Source: Luteolibacter sp. LG18
GTDB taxonomy: Bacteria; Verrucomicrobiota; Verrucomicrobiia; Verrucomicrobiales; Akkermansiaceae
Assembly (NCBI RefSeq): GCF_036322585.1
Contig: NZ_AP024600.1
Location: 5,739,343-5,803,342, forward strand
Direction: 5' to 3'
DNA length: 64,000 nt
Notes under the pieces: model-generated
Told to the model about the DNA's origin: nothing
Databases searched by the model: none
The model's input: the letters and a program-made list of their open reading frames with translations, nothing else
Shown here: piece after piece, positions 44,075 to 52,400 of the stretch
Numbering within the stretch: the first letter of the stretch is position 1
How the letters are laid out: each line of letters starts with the position of its first letter
Translations under genes and position numbers: made by a program

Positions 44075-44126
44075 GGCGGCGCGACCTGATATGGATTTCG
44101 CCACGTAACAGGTCGTCCCGCCTTTA
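44075..44126 (+). terminator. Hairpin between the glycosidase-like gene and the lipoprotein gene
   Basis: GGCGG (44075-44079) with CGACCTG (44082-44088) pairs with CAGGTCG (44109-44115) and CCGCC (44118-44122), broken by a two-base internal loop, over a 20-base loop. TTTA follows. It could end the upstream transcript. Confidence 0.4.
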
Positions 44127-44131
44127 CTACC

Positions 44132-44485
44132 ATGAACTTCCGACTCCTTCCCACCTGCCTGGCCCCGGTGTGCCTGCTGCTGGCTTCCTGCGGCGCGATG
44201 CACAGCTTGAAGGATAAAACGACCGCCGGCCTGACCAAGGTTTCCCGGTTTTCGGTGACCGACCTGATGCCAGCGAAGGTGAAGGTGGTGGAGGTTCGAC
44301 AAAAGGATCTCAAGGAACTGCCGACCGGCCAAGAGCGGGCGTTGGCCTTTGAGAACAGCCGCCAGCGCCAACACGAAGGTGGGTTCTGGGGCTTCTTCAA
44401 GGGGCCGGTGGATTTCAAGGAGCCGACCCTGCCCAACAATGCGGGCGTGATGGACGGCAGCCTGCTGCCGCCGCGGGCGAACTGA
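44132..44485 (+). CDS. Small lipoprotein of unknown function
   Basis: 117 residues. The signal ends with LLLASC, so Cys20 is the likely lipidated residue. The mature protein has no recognised domain; it reads MHSLKDKTTAGLTKVSRFSV, then a charged segment and a Trp/Phe-rich patch (GGFWGFFKGPVDF). It is flanked by a hairpin on each side, so it looks like a single-gene unit. Confidence 0.75.
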   Translation: MNFRLLPTCLAPVCLLLASCGAMHSLKDKTTAGLTKVSRFSVTDLMPAKVKVVEVRQKDLKELPTGQERALAFENSRQRQHEGGFWGFFKGPVDFKEPTLPNNAGVMDGSLLPPRAN

Positions 44486-44507
44486 GCGGGAGGCTCCAAA
44501 TGGAAAA

Positions 44508-44535
44508 TCCGCCCCGGTTCGGAAACCGGAGCGGA
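44508..44535. terminator. Hairpin between convergent genes
   Basis: TCCGC-CCCGGTT (44508-44519) pairs with AACCGG-AGCGGA (44524-44535) across a 4-base loop, with one central mismatch. It lies between the lipoprotein gene and the 3' end of the convergent beta-strand-repeat gene. Confidence 0.5.
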
Positions 44536-44560
44536 CTCATTGCATGTTACCCAGGAAATC

Positions 44561-47539
44561 TCAGGGCGTTTCGGTGATCACCGCCCGCATGAAGAGCTTC
44601 TGATTCAGGGCTGGATCGGAACTAGGAACGTAGAAGGTCCGATAGCTGTAGCCGGAAGTCAGAGTCGGCAGGCTGCCGGTGCCGGTGGCCGGGGTTTCCA
44701 GCACGGTGATCGAGGTCCAGTTGGAGAGATCGCCGCTGGCCTGGATGGTGTAGGTCACCCCCTCGCCAGAACCGATCAGGTTGCCGGAATTGGAGGTGGG
44801 GAACAAGACGGTGGTCCGAACCGGGATGGTCAGCGTGAGCACATTTTCGGAGCCCACGGTCGCGACATTGACGACACGCTTTCCACCGATCGCGCCGGAC
44901 AAGGGATCCCCATCGAGGGCATATTCGGCGAGGTTGGTGACCCCGTCGGTATCGGGATCGAGTCCTTTGCCGTTGTTCGCGCCGGTCAGCCCCTTGGCGG
45001 CGGCCCAGCCATCGTAGCCCCCGGCTGGCGGACTGGAGGTCACGGTAAGTGTGCCGGAGCCGGTGAAGCGGGTGTCGATATTGGCCGCGCCGGATCCGGT
45101 GCCGCCCCACGTTCCTGCCGCCATCTGGACCCCGCCGATGAAGAGCTGGGCCACCGTGTCGGTTCCGGTGAAGGCCAGCTCGAGGGTCGCGCCGGTCGAG
45201 TCGAGGCTGATGGCGGAGGCATCGGCGAACGTCGTGGCCGAGGTCACCGCCAGCGTGCCGGCATGAATGGTGGTGCCGCCGGTGTGGGTGCTGCTGCCGG
45301 TGAGGGTTTGCTTGTAGGTGCCGTTTTTCACCACCGCCAGCTTGTGGGTGGCACCATCGGTGAAGATGCCGGTGAAGGAGCGGTCGGTGGTGCCGCTCAA
45401 GGTCAACACGGAGTCGGTGGTCCCGCTGTTGGTGATGATGTTGAGACCGGCGCTCTGGATGCCATTGAGATTGGCCAGGCCTGCCACCGTCTGGTTGAAG
45501 CCGTTCAGGTCCCAGGTGTTGTCGGTGGTGAGCACGCCGCCGAAGCCCATCGACATCACGGAGCCGGTGGAGACGGCGTTGTTGACTCCATTCCTGAGGA
45601 TGCCGCCGAAGGTGGAAGTGGAGCCCGCCCAGGAGTTGCCGGTGCCGCTCAAGGTCACGACCCGGCCCGCCCCGGGGCGGAAGACCAGGCTGGAATTCGC
45701 CCCCGTGCCGGTGATGGTACCGCTGACCGTGAGATCCGCGCCATCCTGAGAGCCTATGCGGGTGGCGGCATTGGCGATGGTGACGTTGCCCGCGAAGGTG
45801 TTGTTTCCGAAAAAGCTCTGAAGGGCCCCGCGGGCGTTCGCAGTGCCGGTAATGGAGATGTTTTCGCCGGTCACGGTGATGTTTCCCGCCAGCGCGAGGA
45901 CCGCGCCATCGGTGGTCACGCTGTTCACACCGCCTGCCGCACCGAGTGCATTGGGATGGCTGATCGTCAGGATGCCGCCGGTGATGGTGGTGTCGCCGGT
46001 GTAGGTGTTCGCGCCCGACAGGGTGATGGTGCCGGACGAGGTGATCGACCGGGCCCCGCCCGATTCCGAGATCACCCCGGACAGAGTGCCGGTGCCGCTG
46101 AGCGTGCCGAGCCCGGCGAGAACGATGTTGTTGGAAACGTTCTGGCCGCCCGGGCTCAAGCCGCCGCCCGCGAGGGTCACCGAACCGCTGCCGAAGGGGG
46201 CGGCACTGCCCGCCGCCAACGTGCCAGCGGTGACCGTGGTGCCGCCGCTGTAGGCATTGGTCCCGGACAGGGTCAGGGTGCCCGCGCCGTATTTCGTCAA
46301 GCCGGTGGCTCCGGCTTGATCCGCCAGTGACGAGCTCACGGTGAGGAGCGAGTTCGGGCCGCCGCCGAAGCGGTAGCCTCCCGTGCCGGGGGTGATGGTT
46401 CCGGAATAGGTGAACGTTCCCGCCGCCGACAGGCCGAGGCTGTTGAAGCCGGTGAAATCGATGTTCTCGGAAGAAGCCGCGGTGATGGCGATGGCGCCCG
46501 TCGACGCCGTATCCAACCGCCCGGACGCGAGCCATCCGGTAACGGTGGTCTGCGGGCCGGTGGTCGTCAGCGATCCTTCGCCATTCACCGACACGTTTCC
46601 TGTCGTGGGTAGGGCGGTGGCATTGGCGAATGTCAGGAAGCCTTGGTTCACCACGGTGCCTCCAGCGTAGGTGCTGGCCCCGGACAGCGTCAGGGTGCCG
46701 GTGCCGGTCTTGGTCAACGCGCCGGTGCCCGTGCCCGCCGTGAGCGGCTTGGCGATCGTGACGTCGAAGCCATTGCTATCGATGATCGCACCGGCGCCGT
46801 TCACCACCGTGGTGGTGTGAGAGAGATCGTTGAAGAAGGTGGTCGAGGCCACCCTGGCCCTCAAGGTTCCGCCCGCGAAGGTGACGGTGGAGTTCCCCGC
46901 GGTGGAACTCCGGACGAAGCTGCTACAGGTGAGCACGGCTCCGGTGTTCAAGGTGACGGAACTGGTGGAGCCGGCGTTGGTGTTGCTGCTGTTCAGGTCG
47001 ATATTCCGGGTGCGTAGCTCGCCGCCGTTGAGGGTGGTGGTGCTGGTCACCGCGTTGGAACCGCCAAACAGGACGATGAGGGCGGTGCCGCTGGTACTGG
47101 TGAGATCCATCAGGCCACCGTTCACGGTCAAGCTGGCATTCTGGGCGTTCGCCATCAGGGCATTGGCGGTGCCGCCGATTTTCAAGGTGCCGCTATTGAC
47201 CGTCAGCGCGCCATCGCCAAAGCCGGTATTCCCAATCACCAGGCCGCGGCCGCTGGTGCCGCCGCCGGAACCGGCTCCGCCGAAGGTGGTGGTCACCGCT
47301 CCCGCGCCATCGGCCACCGGATCGTAGACCACGGGATTGGTCGCATTGTACACCTGCAGGCGGTCGGCGGTGTAGGTGCCGCCATACGCCGGCCCGGTGG
47401 ATGCCGACCAGTTCGAGGCGGTGTTCCAGGAGCTGTTGGTGGTGCCGTTCCACTGATAGTCCGTGGCGGTGGCCACCCCGGCCCCGGACAGGGAGATGGT
47501 CAAGAGACCGATAAATTTCACTAAGTTCTTGGGTTTCAT
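44561..47539 (-). CDS. Exported autotransporter-type beta-strand-repeat protein without barrel
   Basis: 992 residues from ATG 47539 (MKPKNLVKFIGLLTISLSG, a signal peptide); longer frame starts are less likely. The body is a long array of autotransporter-associated beta strand units, recognised by LTKTGTGTLTLSGASTYAGGT and relatives (LTLSGTNAYSGGTTVTAGTL, ITLSGANTYTGDTTITGGIL). These form a right-handed beta helix. The C-terminus is not an autotransporter barrel: it ends with GYDGWAAAKGL, DPDTDGVTNLAEYAL and a beta-rich end common in Verrucomicrobia. It must reach the surface by another route. Function is likely adhesion or surface display. Confidence 0.88.
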   Translation of the reverse strand: MKPKNLVKFIGLLTISLSGAGVATATDYQWNGTTNSSWNTASNWSASTGPAYGGTYTADRLQVYNATNPVVYDPVADGAGAVTTTFGGAGSGGGTSGRGLVIGNTGFGDGALTVNSGTLKIGGTANALMANAQNASLTVNGGLMDLTSTSGTALIVLFGGSNAVTSTTTLNGGELRTRNIDLNSSNTNAGSTSSVTLNTGAVLTCSSFVRSSTAGNSTVTFAGGTLRARVASTTFFNDLSHTTTVVNGAGAIIDSNGFDVTIAKPLTAGTGTGALTKTGTGTLTLSGASTYAGGTVVNQGFLTFANATALPTTGNVSVNGEGSLTTTGPQTTVTGWLASGRLDTASTGAIAITAASSENIDFTGFNSLGLSAAGTFTYSGTITPGTGGYRFGGGPNSLLTVSSSLADQAGATGLTKYGAGTLTLSGTNAYSGGTTVTAGTLAAGSAAPFGSGSVTLAGGGLSPGGQNVSNNIVLAGLGTLSGTGTLSGVISESGGARSITSSGTITLSGANTYTGDTTITGGILTISHPNALGAAGGVNSVTTDGAVLALAGNITVTGENISITGTANARGALQSFFGNNTFAGNVTIANAATRIGSQDGADLTVSGTITGTGANSSLVFRPGAGRVVTLSGTGNSWAGSTSTFGGILRNGVNNAVSTGSVMSMGFGGVLTTDNTWDLNGFNQTVAGLANLNGIQSAGLNIITNSGTTDSVLTLSGTTDRSFTGIFTDGATHKLAVVKNGTYKQTLTGSSTHTGGTTIHAGTLAVTSATTFADASAISLDSTGATLELAFTGTDTVAQLFIGGVQMAAGTWGGTGSGAANIDTRFTGSGTLTVTSSPPAGGYDGWAAAKGLTGANNGKGLDPDTDGVTNLAEYALDGDPLSGAIGGKRVVNVATVGSENVLTLTIPVRTTVLFPTSNSGNLIGSGEGVTYTIQASGDLSNWTSITVLETPATGTGSLPTLTSGYSYRTFYVPSSDPALNQKLFMRAVITETP

Positions 47540-47711
47540 GGCAATCGAACGATGGGCGCGTGCGAAATCTCTGCACGCCATGGGGGAGGTGTGGCCACGC
47601 GGGGCGGTAACACATTTTTCCCGAAGGAATTTCCCGCCCCTCCCGGTCGCCTCCTCCGCGAGTGGATTTTTCTCGCCCTCTCCCCCCTCCGCCCGCCACC
47701 TTCCCGCCGCT

Positions 47712-48833
47712 ATGCTGAAGGCTGGAATCGTCGGACTCCCCAACGTCGGAAAATCGACCCTTTTCAATGCGGTGACCCGCTCCCGCAAGGCGGAGGCGGC
47801 GAACTACCCGTTCTGCACCATCGATCCCAACGTGGGCATCGTGGTGGTGCCGGATACGCGGCTCGAGGTCCTTTCCAAAATCTCCGGCTCCCAGAAGCTG
47901 GTGCCGACCGCGATCGAGTTCGTGGACATCGCCGGCCTGGTGAAGGGCGCGTCCGAAGGGGCGGGCCTGGGCAACCAGTTCCTGGCGAACATCCGCGAAA
48001 CCGACGCCATCGTGCAGGTGGTGCGCTGCTTCGAGAACGACGACATCATCCACGAGTTGGGTTCCGTCGATCCGATCCGCGACATCGAAATCATCAACGC
48101 CGAGCTGATCCTGGCGGACATCGCCGCCCTCGAGAAGCGCCGTTCCTCCCGCGAAAAGAAAGCCAAGGGCGGCGACAAGGAATCGAAGAAGGAAGTCGAA
48201 CTGATCGACATCCTGCTGCCGCACCTCAACGAGGGCAACCCGGCTCTGACGCTGAAGTTCGCCGACGAGGACAAGCCGATCGTGAAGGACTTCTTCCTGC
48301 TTTCCTCCAAGAAGACCATCTACGCCTGCAACGTGGCCGAGGATGAACTGGGTGCCGCCCAGGCCGACCCGGACAGCCATCCGCTGGTGGCGAAGGTGCG
48401 GAAGTTCGCCGCCGAGCACTCCGGTGCCGAGGCGGTCGTCATCTCCGCCCGCATCGAGGAAGAGCTGATCGACCTCGATCCAGCCGATGCCGCCGACTTC
48501 CTGAAGGACATGGGCGTTTCCGACTCCGGTGTCTCCGCGCTGATCCGCGGGGTGTATCACCTGCTCGGCCTGCGCACCTACCTGACCACTGGCGTGCAGG
48601 AGACCCGCGCGTGGACGATCTATGAAGGCGACAAGGCCCCGGCCGCCGCGGGCGTGATCCACACCGACTTCGAGCGCGGTTTCATCGCCGCGGAAATCGT
48701 CCACTACGACGACCTCGTCGAGCTGGGTTCGAAGACCGCCGCGAAGGAAAAGGGCAAGCTCCGCATCGAAGGGAAGGAATACGTCGTCAAGGATGGCGAC
48801 GTGATCGAGTTCCGCTTCAACGTGAGCAAGTAA
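47712..48833 (+). CDS. ychF: Redox-regulated ATPase/GTPase YchF (OLA1 family)
   Basis: 373 residues from ATG 47712. Motifs are G1 GLPNVGKST, G3 DIAGLVKGASEGAGLGNQ, the modified G4 YACNVAEDE (NxxE in place of NKxD, which favours ATP), a helical domain and the C-terminal TGS domain (EGKEYVVKDGDVIEFRF). The protein binds ribosomes and is universal in bacteria. It stands alone, with a terminator downstream. Confidence 0.96.
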   Translation: MLKAGIVGLPNVGKSTLFNAVTRSRKAEAANYPFCTIDPNVGIVVVPDTRLEVLSKISGSQKLVPTAIEFVDIAGLVKGASEGAGLGNQFLANIRETDAIVQVVRCFENDDIIHELGSVDPIRDIEIINAELILADIAALEKRRSSREKKAKGGDKESKKEVELIDILLPHLNEGNPALTLKFADEDKPIVKDFFLLSSKKTIYACNVAEDELGAAQADPDSHPLVAKVRKFAAEHSGAEAVVISARIEEELIDLDPADAADFLKDMGVSDSGVSALIRGVYHLLGLRTYLTTGVQETRAWTIYEGDKAPAAAGVIHTDFERGFIAAEIVHYDDLVELGSKTAAKEKGKLRIEGKEYVVKDGDVIEFRFNVSK

Positions 48834-48876
48834 CTCTGGAGCTCCGGCGAAGGCCGGAACCCATCAACCGAATTTC

Positions 48877-48914
48877 GAAGAACCCGGGCGGCGACGTCCG
48901 GGTTCTTCGTTTCC
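48877..48914 (+). terminator. Terminator after ychF
   Basis: GAAGAACCCGG (48877-48887) pairs with CCGGGTTCTTC (48898-48908) over a 10-base loop and is followed by GTTTCC. It also lies 12 bases beyond the 3' end of the convergent LysR gene. Confidence 0.75.
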
Positions 48915-48919
48915 AAGGC

Positions 48920-49843
48920 TTAGTAAAACGCGGTGGGACGGGCGAGGTCCTTGCCGACCATCGCGCAGATGCCGACGAAGGTTTCCTCGACGAGGGTGAG
49001 GCTGCGCTTCACGCGGGTGAAGACCGACCAATCGCGGCGGACACCGGTATCGCCCATGGGGATCGAGACCAGGCGGCCATCGGCGATTTCCTTGCGAGCC
49101 ACCCACGGGGCGACGATGCCCACGCCGAGGCCGATGCGGGTCATCTCCTTGATCGCCTCCATGTCCCCGAGGACGAGCGGCGCTCGGAGACGGATCCCCT
49201 GCTGCTCGAACCAGCTTTCCACATAACGATGGGTCTGGGTGGAGCGGGTGTAGACGATGAAGTGCATCGCCGCGAGGGACTCCGGAGTGATCTTGGTGCC
49301 ATTCGCCCACGGGTGGGCAGGCGAGACGATGAAGGTCATTTCATCGCTGAACAGCGGGCGGCCTTCGTCGAGCTGGGTTTCGTTGCCAAGACCGATGACG
49401 ATGTCGAGGGCGTGCTCCTCCAGACGGGTGATGAGCCACGAGGTGTCGCCAGCCTCGATGACTGGTTCGCATCGTGGGAAGCAATCGCGGAACTCGCGCA
49501 GGACAGTGGGAAGGAGGAAGTGGCAGAGGCTGTGGGGAGCGCCCACGCGGATGCGGGCCTGGCCCCAGCGCTTGAGGCCGTCCAACTCACGCTCGGCGTG
49601 CTCCAGCTCGGCGAGGGCGCGGCGGCAACGACGGATGAAGACCTCACCCTCCTGCGTGGGGACAGTCTTTTTCCCCTGCCGGTCCAAAAGTCGGCATCCC
49701 AACTGCTCCTCCAAGGCTCGAAGCGAATGGCTGATGGCTGATTGGGTCAAACAAAGCCGCTTGGCAGCCAATGTGAAGCTGCCCTCGTCGGCCACAGCCA
49801 CGAACGCACGCACTTGGCGAAGGTCAGGAAGAAACTCACTCAT
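48920..49843 (-). CDS. LysR-type regulator of the nitrate assimilation cluster
   Basis: 307 residues. The N-terminal HTH (LRQVRAFVAVADEGSFTLAAKRLCLTQSAISHSLRALE) is typical of the family, followed by a two-lobed effector domain (about 95-300). It is divergent from the nitrate genes and probably activates them, by analogy to NtcB and Nac-like proteins; the effector is unknown. Two inverted repeats in the divergent space are candidate binding sites. Start: ATG 49843. Confidence 0.9.
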   Translation of the reverse strand: MSEFLPDLRQVRAFVAVADEGSFTLAAKRLCLTQSAISHSLRALEEQLGCRLLDRQGKKTVPTQEGEVFIRRCRRALAELEHAERELDGLKRWGQARIRVGAPHSLCHFLLPTVLREFRDCFPRCEPVIEAGDTSWLITRLEEHALDIVIGLGNETQLDEGRPLFSDEMTFIVSPAHPWANGTKITPESLAAMHFIVYTRSTQTHRYVESWFEQQGIRLRAPLVLGDMEAIKEMTRIGLGVGIVAPWVARKEIADGRLVSIPMGDTGVRRDWSVFTRVKRSLTLVEETFVGICAMVGKDLARPTAFY

Positions 49844-49854
49844 GATTCCGGCTC

Positions 49855-49909
49855 ATCGAAAATTTTACTTCGATCCAGCACCGTTCATGCCAAACCCGAA
49901 AACTTGGCA
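49855..49909. promoter_or_regulatory. Divergent regulatory region with two inverted repeats
   Basis: ATCGAA-N8-TTCGAT (49855-49874) and TGCCAA-N10-TTGGCA (49888-49909) are both perfect 6-bp dyads in the 88-base gap between the LysR gene and the NasS-like gene. They fit the usual spacing of LysR sites, one for autoregulation and one for activation. Confidence 0.55.
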
Positions 49910-49931
49910 CTCTTTCCGCTGACAGGCGATC

Positions 49932-50972
49932 ATGTTCGCGATCCCGCCTGCCTCCAAGCAACCCATCCGGCTCGGTTTCCTGCCGCTGAACGACTGCGCC
50001 CCGCTCGCAGTGGCCAAGGAAGCCGGCCTCTTCGACCGCTACGGCGTCGATGTGGAGCTGGTGCGGCTGCCGGGCTGGGCCACGGTGCGGGACATGCTGT
50101 TTTTCGGCGAACTGGACGCGGCGCAATCGATCGCGGGCCTCGCTTTTTCCCTCACGTTGGGGATCGGGCAGCTCCGCCGCGACGTCTGCGTGCCGCTGGT
50201 GCTGAGTGCCCACGGCAATGCGATCACGCTTTCGAACCGGATCCCGGCGGAAATGATCGGCCGCGGCGAAGGCTTGGCTGGTTTCATCAATCACTATTGG
50301 AAGGAGAACCGCCCGTTCACCATGGCGGCAGCGCACCGCTATTCCTCCCACCACCTGCTGCTGCAATCGTGGCTGCGCCAGCACGGCGTGCAGCCGGGCC
50401 GGGACATCGAACTGATCTTCCTGCCGCCGCCGCTGATGCCGGGGCACCTCGCCAGCGGCCACCTCGACGGCTACTGCGTGGGCGAGCCATGGAATTCCGA
50501 ATCGATCCTCTCCGGCCAGGGCTGGTGCGCGGCGACCTCTTCCCAGATCGCCTCCGGCCATCCGGAAAAGGTGCTGGTGGCGAGCGGCGAGCTGGCGGGT
50601 GAGCGCCGCCAGGAACTGCTGGCGATGACCGCGGCGCTGCTGCATGCGTGCCGCCTGTGCCAGGCCCCGACCTTCCGCGACGAACTGATCCGGATCCTCG
50701 CGCTGGAACGTTACACCGGAGCCTCCGAGGCTTCGCTGCGGAACAGCCTGGGACCGACGTTCGACACCGGCAAGGGCACGGTCGACGCCTCCACGTTCCA
50801 TCTTTTCCACGGCTCGGACGTCAATTGCCCGACGCCGGACAAGGCTTCCTGGTTCCTGGCCGGCATGCGTGCCGCGGACCTTCTGCCGGACAACACCACC
50901 GGCGGATCGCTGACACGCATCTACCGCCACGACCTGTTCCGTGCGGCCAGCGAACTGCTGCTGCCGTCCTGA
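49932..50972 (+). CDS. NrtA/NasS-like cytoplasmic nitrate-binding protein
   Basis: 346 residues. The fold is that of NrtA/CmpA nitrate- or bicarbonate-binding proteins (IRLGFLPLNDCAPLAVAKEAGLF, GNAITLSNRIP, LDGYCVGEPWNSES). Unlike the transporter protein in this cluster, it has no signal peptide: the binding domain begins at residue 12. Cytoplasmic NrtA-like proteins such as NasS act as nitrate sensors, usually with the antiterminator NasT. No NasT/ANTAR gene is in the window, so the partner is open. Confidence 0.82.
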   Translation: MFAIPPASKQPIRLGFLPLNDCAPLAVAKEAGLFDRYGVDVELVRLPGWATVRDMLFFGELDAAQSIAGLAFSLTLGIGQLRRDVCVPLVLSAHGNAITLSNRIPAEMIGRGEGLAGFINHYWKENRPFTMAAAHRYSSHHLLLQSWLRQHGVQPGRDIELIFLPPPLMPGHLASGHLDGYCVGEPWNSESILSGQGWCAATSSQIASGHPEKVLVASGELAGERRQELLAMTAALLHACRLCQAPTFRDELIRILALERYTGASEASLRNSLGPTFDTGKGTVDASTFHLFHGSDVNCPTPDKASWFLAGMRAADLLPDNTTGGSLTRIYRHDLFRAASELLLPS

Positions 50973-50988
50973 TTTTCCAAACATGGGA

Positions 50989-51082
50989 CCCTCCCGGCCG
51001 ATGATCCCCCCGGCCGGGAGGGCGTGTGTACAGTCACCGGGGGCAGTGATGCGGATGCATGAGCAAAATCGCTCATCCGCAT
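50989..51082 (+). promoter_or_regulatory. Leader region of narK with two hairpins
   Basis: Hairpin 1: CCCTCCCGGCCG (50989-51000) pairs perfectly with CGGCCGGGAGGG (51011-51022). There is no T-run, so it may end the NasS-like transcript or form part of a leader. Hairpin 2: ATGCGGATG-CATG-AGC (51049-51064) pairs with GCTCATCCGCAT (51071-51082), with a bulge. Two hairpins ahead of a nitrate gene recall NasT (ANTAR)-controlled leaders, but the loop AAAATC does not fit the A..G hexaloop pattern. Confidence 0.4.
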
Positions 51083-51171
51083 GATCCAAACGCACCTGAC
51101 ATTTTCATAGTTCCTCCCAGCGGGCATGGCCCTTGCTGAAATGGAACTGAAGCCAACCTCCGGGCATCCAT

Positions 51172-52377
51172 ATGAAACTCAGCGATCTGAAATCCTCCGG
51201 CCATTGGCCGACGCTCCTCACGGCGTTCCTCTACTTCGACTTCTCGTTCATGGTTTGGACGGTCCTCGGTGCCCTCGGCCCGCAGATCGCCGAGTCGCTG
51301 AAACTCGATCCAGGCCAGAAGGGCATGATGGTGGCGGTGCCGATTCTCAGCGGTGCGATCCTCCGCCTGGTGCTCGGCCTGCTGGTGGACCGCATCGGCG
51401 CGAAGACCACCGGCATCATCGCGCAGCTCTTCGTGATCGGAGCGCTGACGGTGGGATGGGTTTTCGGATTGAAGGATTTCCACGCAGTGATCGCCTTCGG
51501 CTTCGCGCTCGGCGTGGCGGGAGCCTCCTTCGCGGTGGCTCTGCCGCAGGCCGGCCGCTGGTATCCGCCGAACATGCAGGGCGTGGTGCTGGGCCTGGCG
51601 GGCGCCGGCAACATCGGCGTGGTGCTGGACAGCCTGATCGCCCCGCGTCTGGCGGCCGTCTATGGATGGCAGTCGGTCTTCGGTTTCGCGCTGATCCCGG
51701 CGCTCCTCACTTTCGCCGCCTACACGATCTTCTCGAAGGAAGCGCAGGTCACGGTGGTGAAGAAGAAGCTCTCCGACTACGTGCGCCTGCTGAAGGAAAA
51801 GGACGCCCACTGGTTCTGCTTCTACTACACGGTTTCGTTCGGTGGCTTCGTGGGTCTGGCCAGCTACTACGGTCTCTACTTCCGCTCCGAGTTCGGCTTC
51901 TCTCCAATCAAGGCGGGTGACTTCGCCGCCGCCTGCACCTGCGTCGGCGCGCTGGCCCGCCCGATCGGCGGCGCGATCTCGGACCGCATCGGCGGCATCC
52001 GCTCGATGCTGGTGCTCTACGCCTCCGCCGCGGTGCTGCTGCTGGTTTCCGCGGGCGTGCACTCGCTGTGGCTGAACACCGGCCTGTTCCTCGGCGTGAG
52101 CGCCGCGCTCGGCATGTGCAACGGCTCGATCTTCCAGCTCCTGCCACAGCGTTTCGCGAAAGACATGGGCATCATGACCGGCCTGGTGGGATGCGGCGGC
52201 GGCCTCGGCGGCTTCTACCTTGCCAGCTCGCTGGGCATCGCCAAACAATCCTTCGGTTCCTGCTCGCCCGGCTTCATCGCCTTCGCGGTCCTCTGCCTGG
52301 TGGCGGTCTCCGGCCTCTCGCTGGTGAAGACCCGCTGGCGCACGACCTGGGGTGCGAGCGCCGACGCCCGCATTTGA
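51172..52377 (+). CDS. narK: Nitrate/nitrite transporter, NarK/NasA MFS type
   Basis: 401 residues and about 12 membrane helices. Nitrate-porter signatures are GALGPQIAESLKLDPGQKG, LGVAGASFAVALPQAGRWYP and the second motif GGGLGGFYLASSLGI. It imports nitrate (or exports nitrite) across the inner membrane. It sits in a cluster with a separate ABC nitrate importer, so the organism has two uptake routes. ATG 51172 gives the family length. Confidence 0.93.
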   Translation: MKLSDLKSSGHWPTLLTAFLYFDFSFMVWTVLGALGPQIAESLKLDPGQKGMMVAVPILSGAILRLVLGLLVDRIGAKTTGIIAQLFVIGALTVGWVFGLKDFHAVIAFGFALGVAGASFAVALPQAGRWYPPNMQGVVLGLAGAGNIGVVLDSLIAPRLAAVYGWQSVFGFALIPALLTFAAYTIFSKEAQVTVVKKKLSDYVRLLKEKDAHWFCFYYTVSFGGFVGLASYYGLYFRSEFGFSPIKAGDFAAACTCVGALARPIGGAISDRIGGIRSMLVLYASAAVLLLVSAGVHSLWLNTGLFLGVSAALGMCNGSIFQLLPQRFAKDMGIMTGLVGCGGGLGGFYLASSLGIAKQSFGSCSPGFIAFAVLCLVAVSGLSLVKTRWRTTWGASADARI

Positions 52378-52400
52378 TTTCCTTGTAACGCGCATCACCG

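Noticed and set aside
44700..47200. Many plus-strand frames opposite the beta-strand-repeat gene
   Set aside because: They mirror the low-complexity Gly/Thr/Ser coding strand; only the minus frame has a signal peptide and known repeat motifs.
51049..51082. ANTAR (NasT) RNA target upstream of narK
   Set aside because: The hairpin is real, but the loop AAAATC lacks the G at position 4 expected in the hexaloop and no ANTAR protein is in the window; kept only as a leader hairpin.
51120..51145. Sigma-54 promoter (TGGC...TTGC) before narK
   Set aside because: The spacing between the GG and GC elements is too short for the -24/-12 rule.
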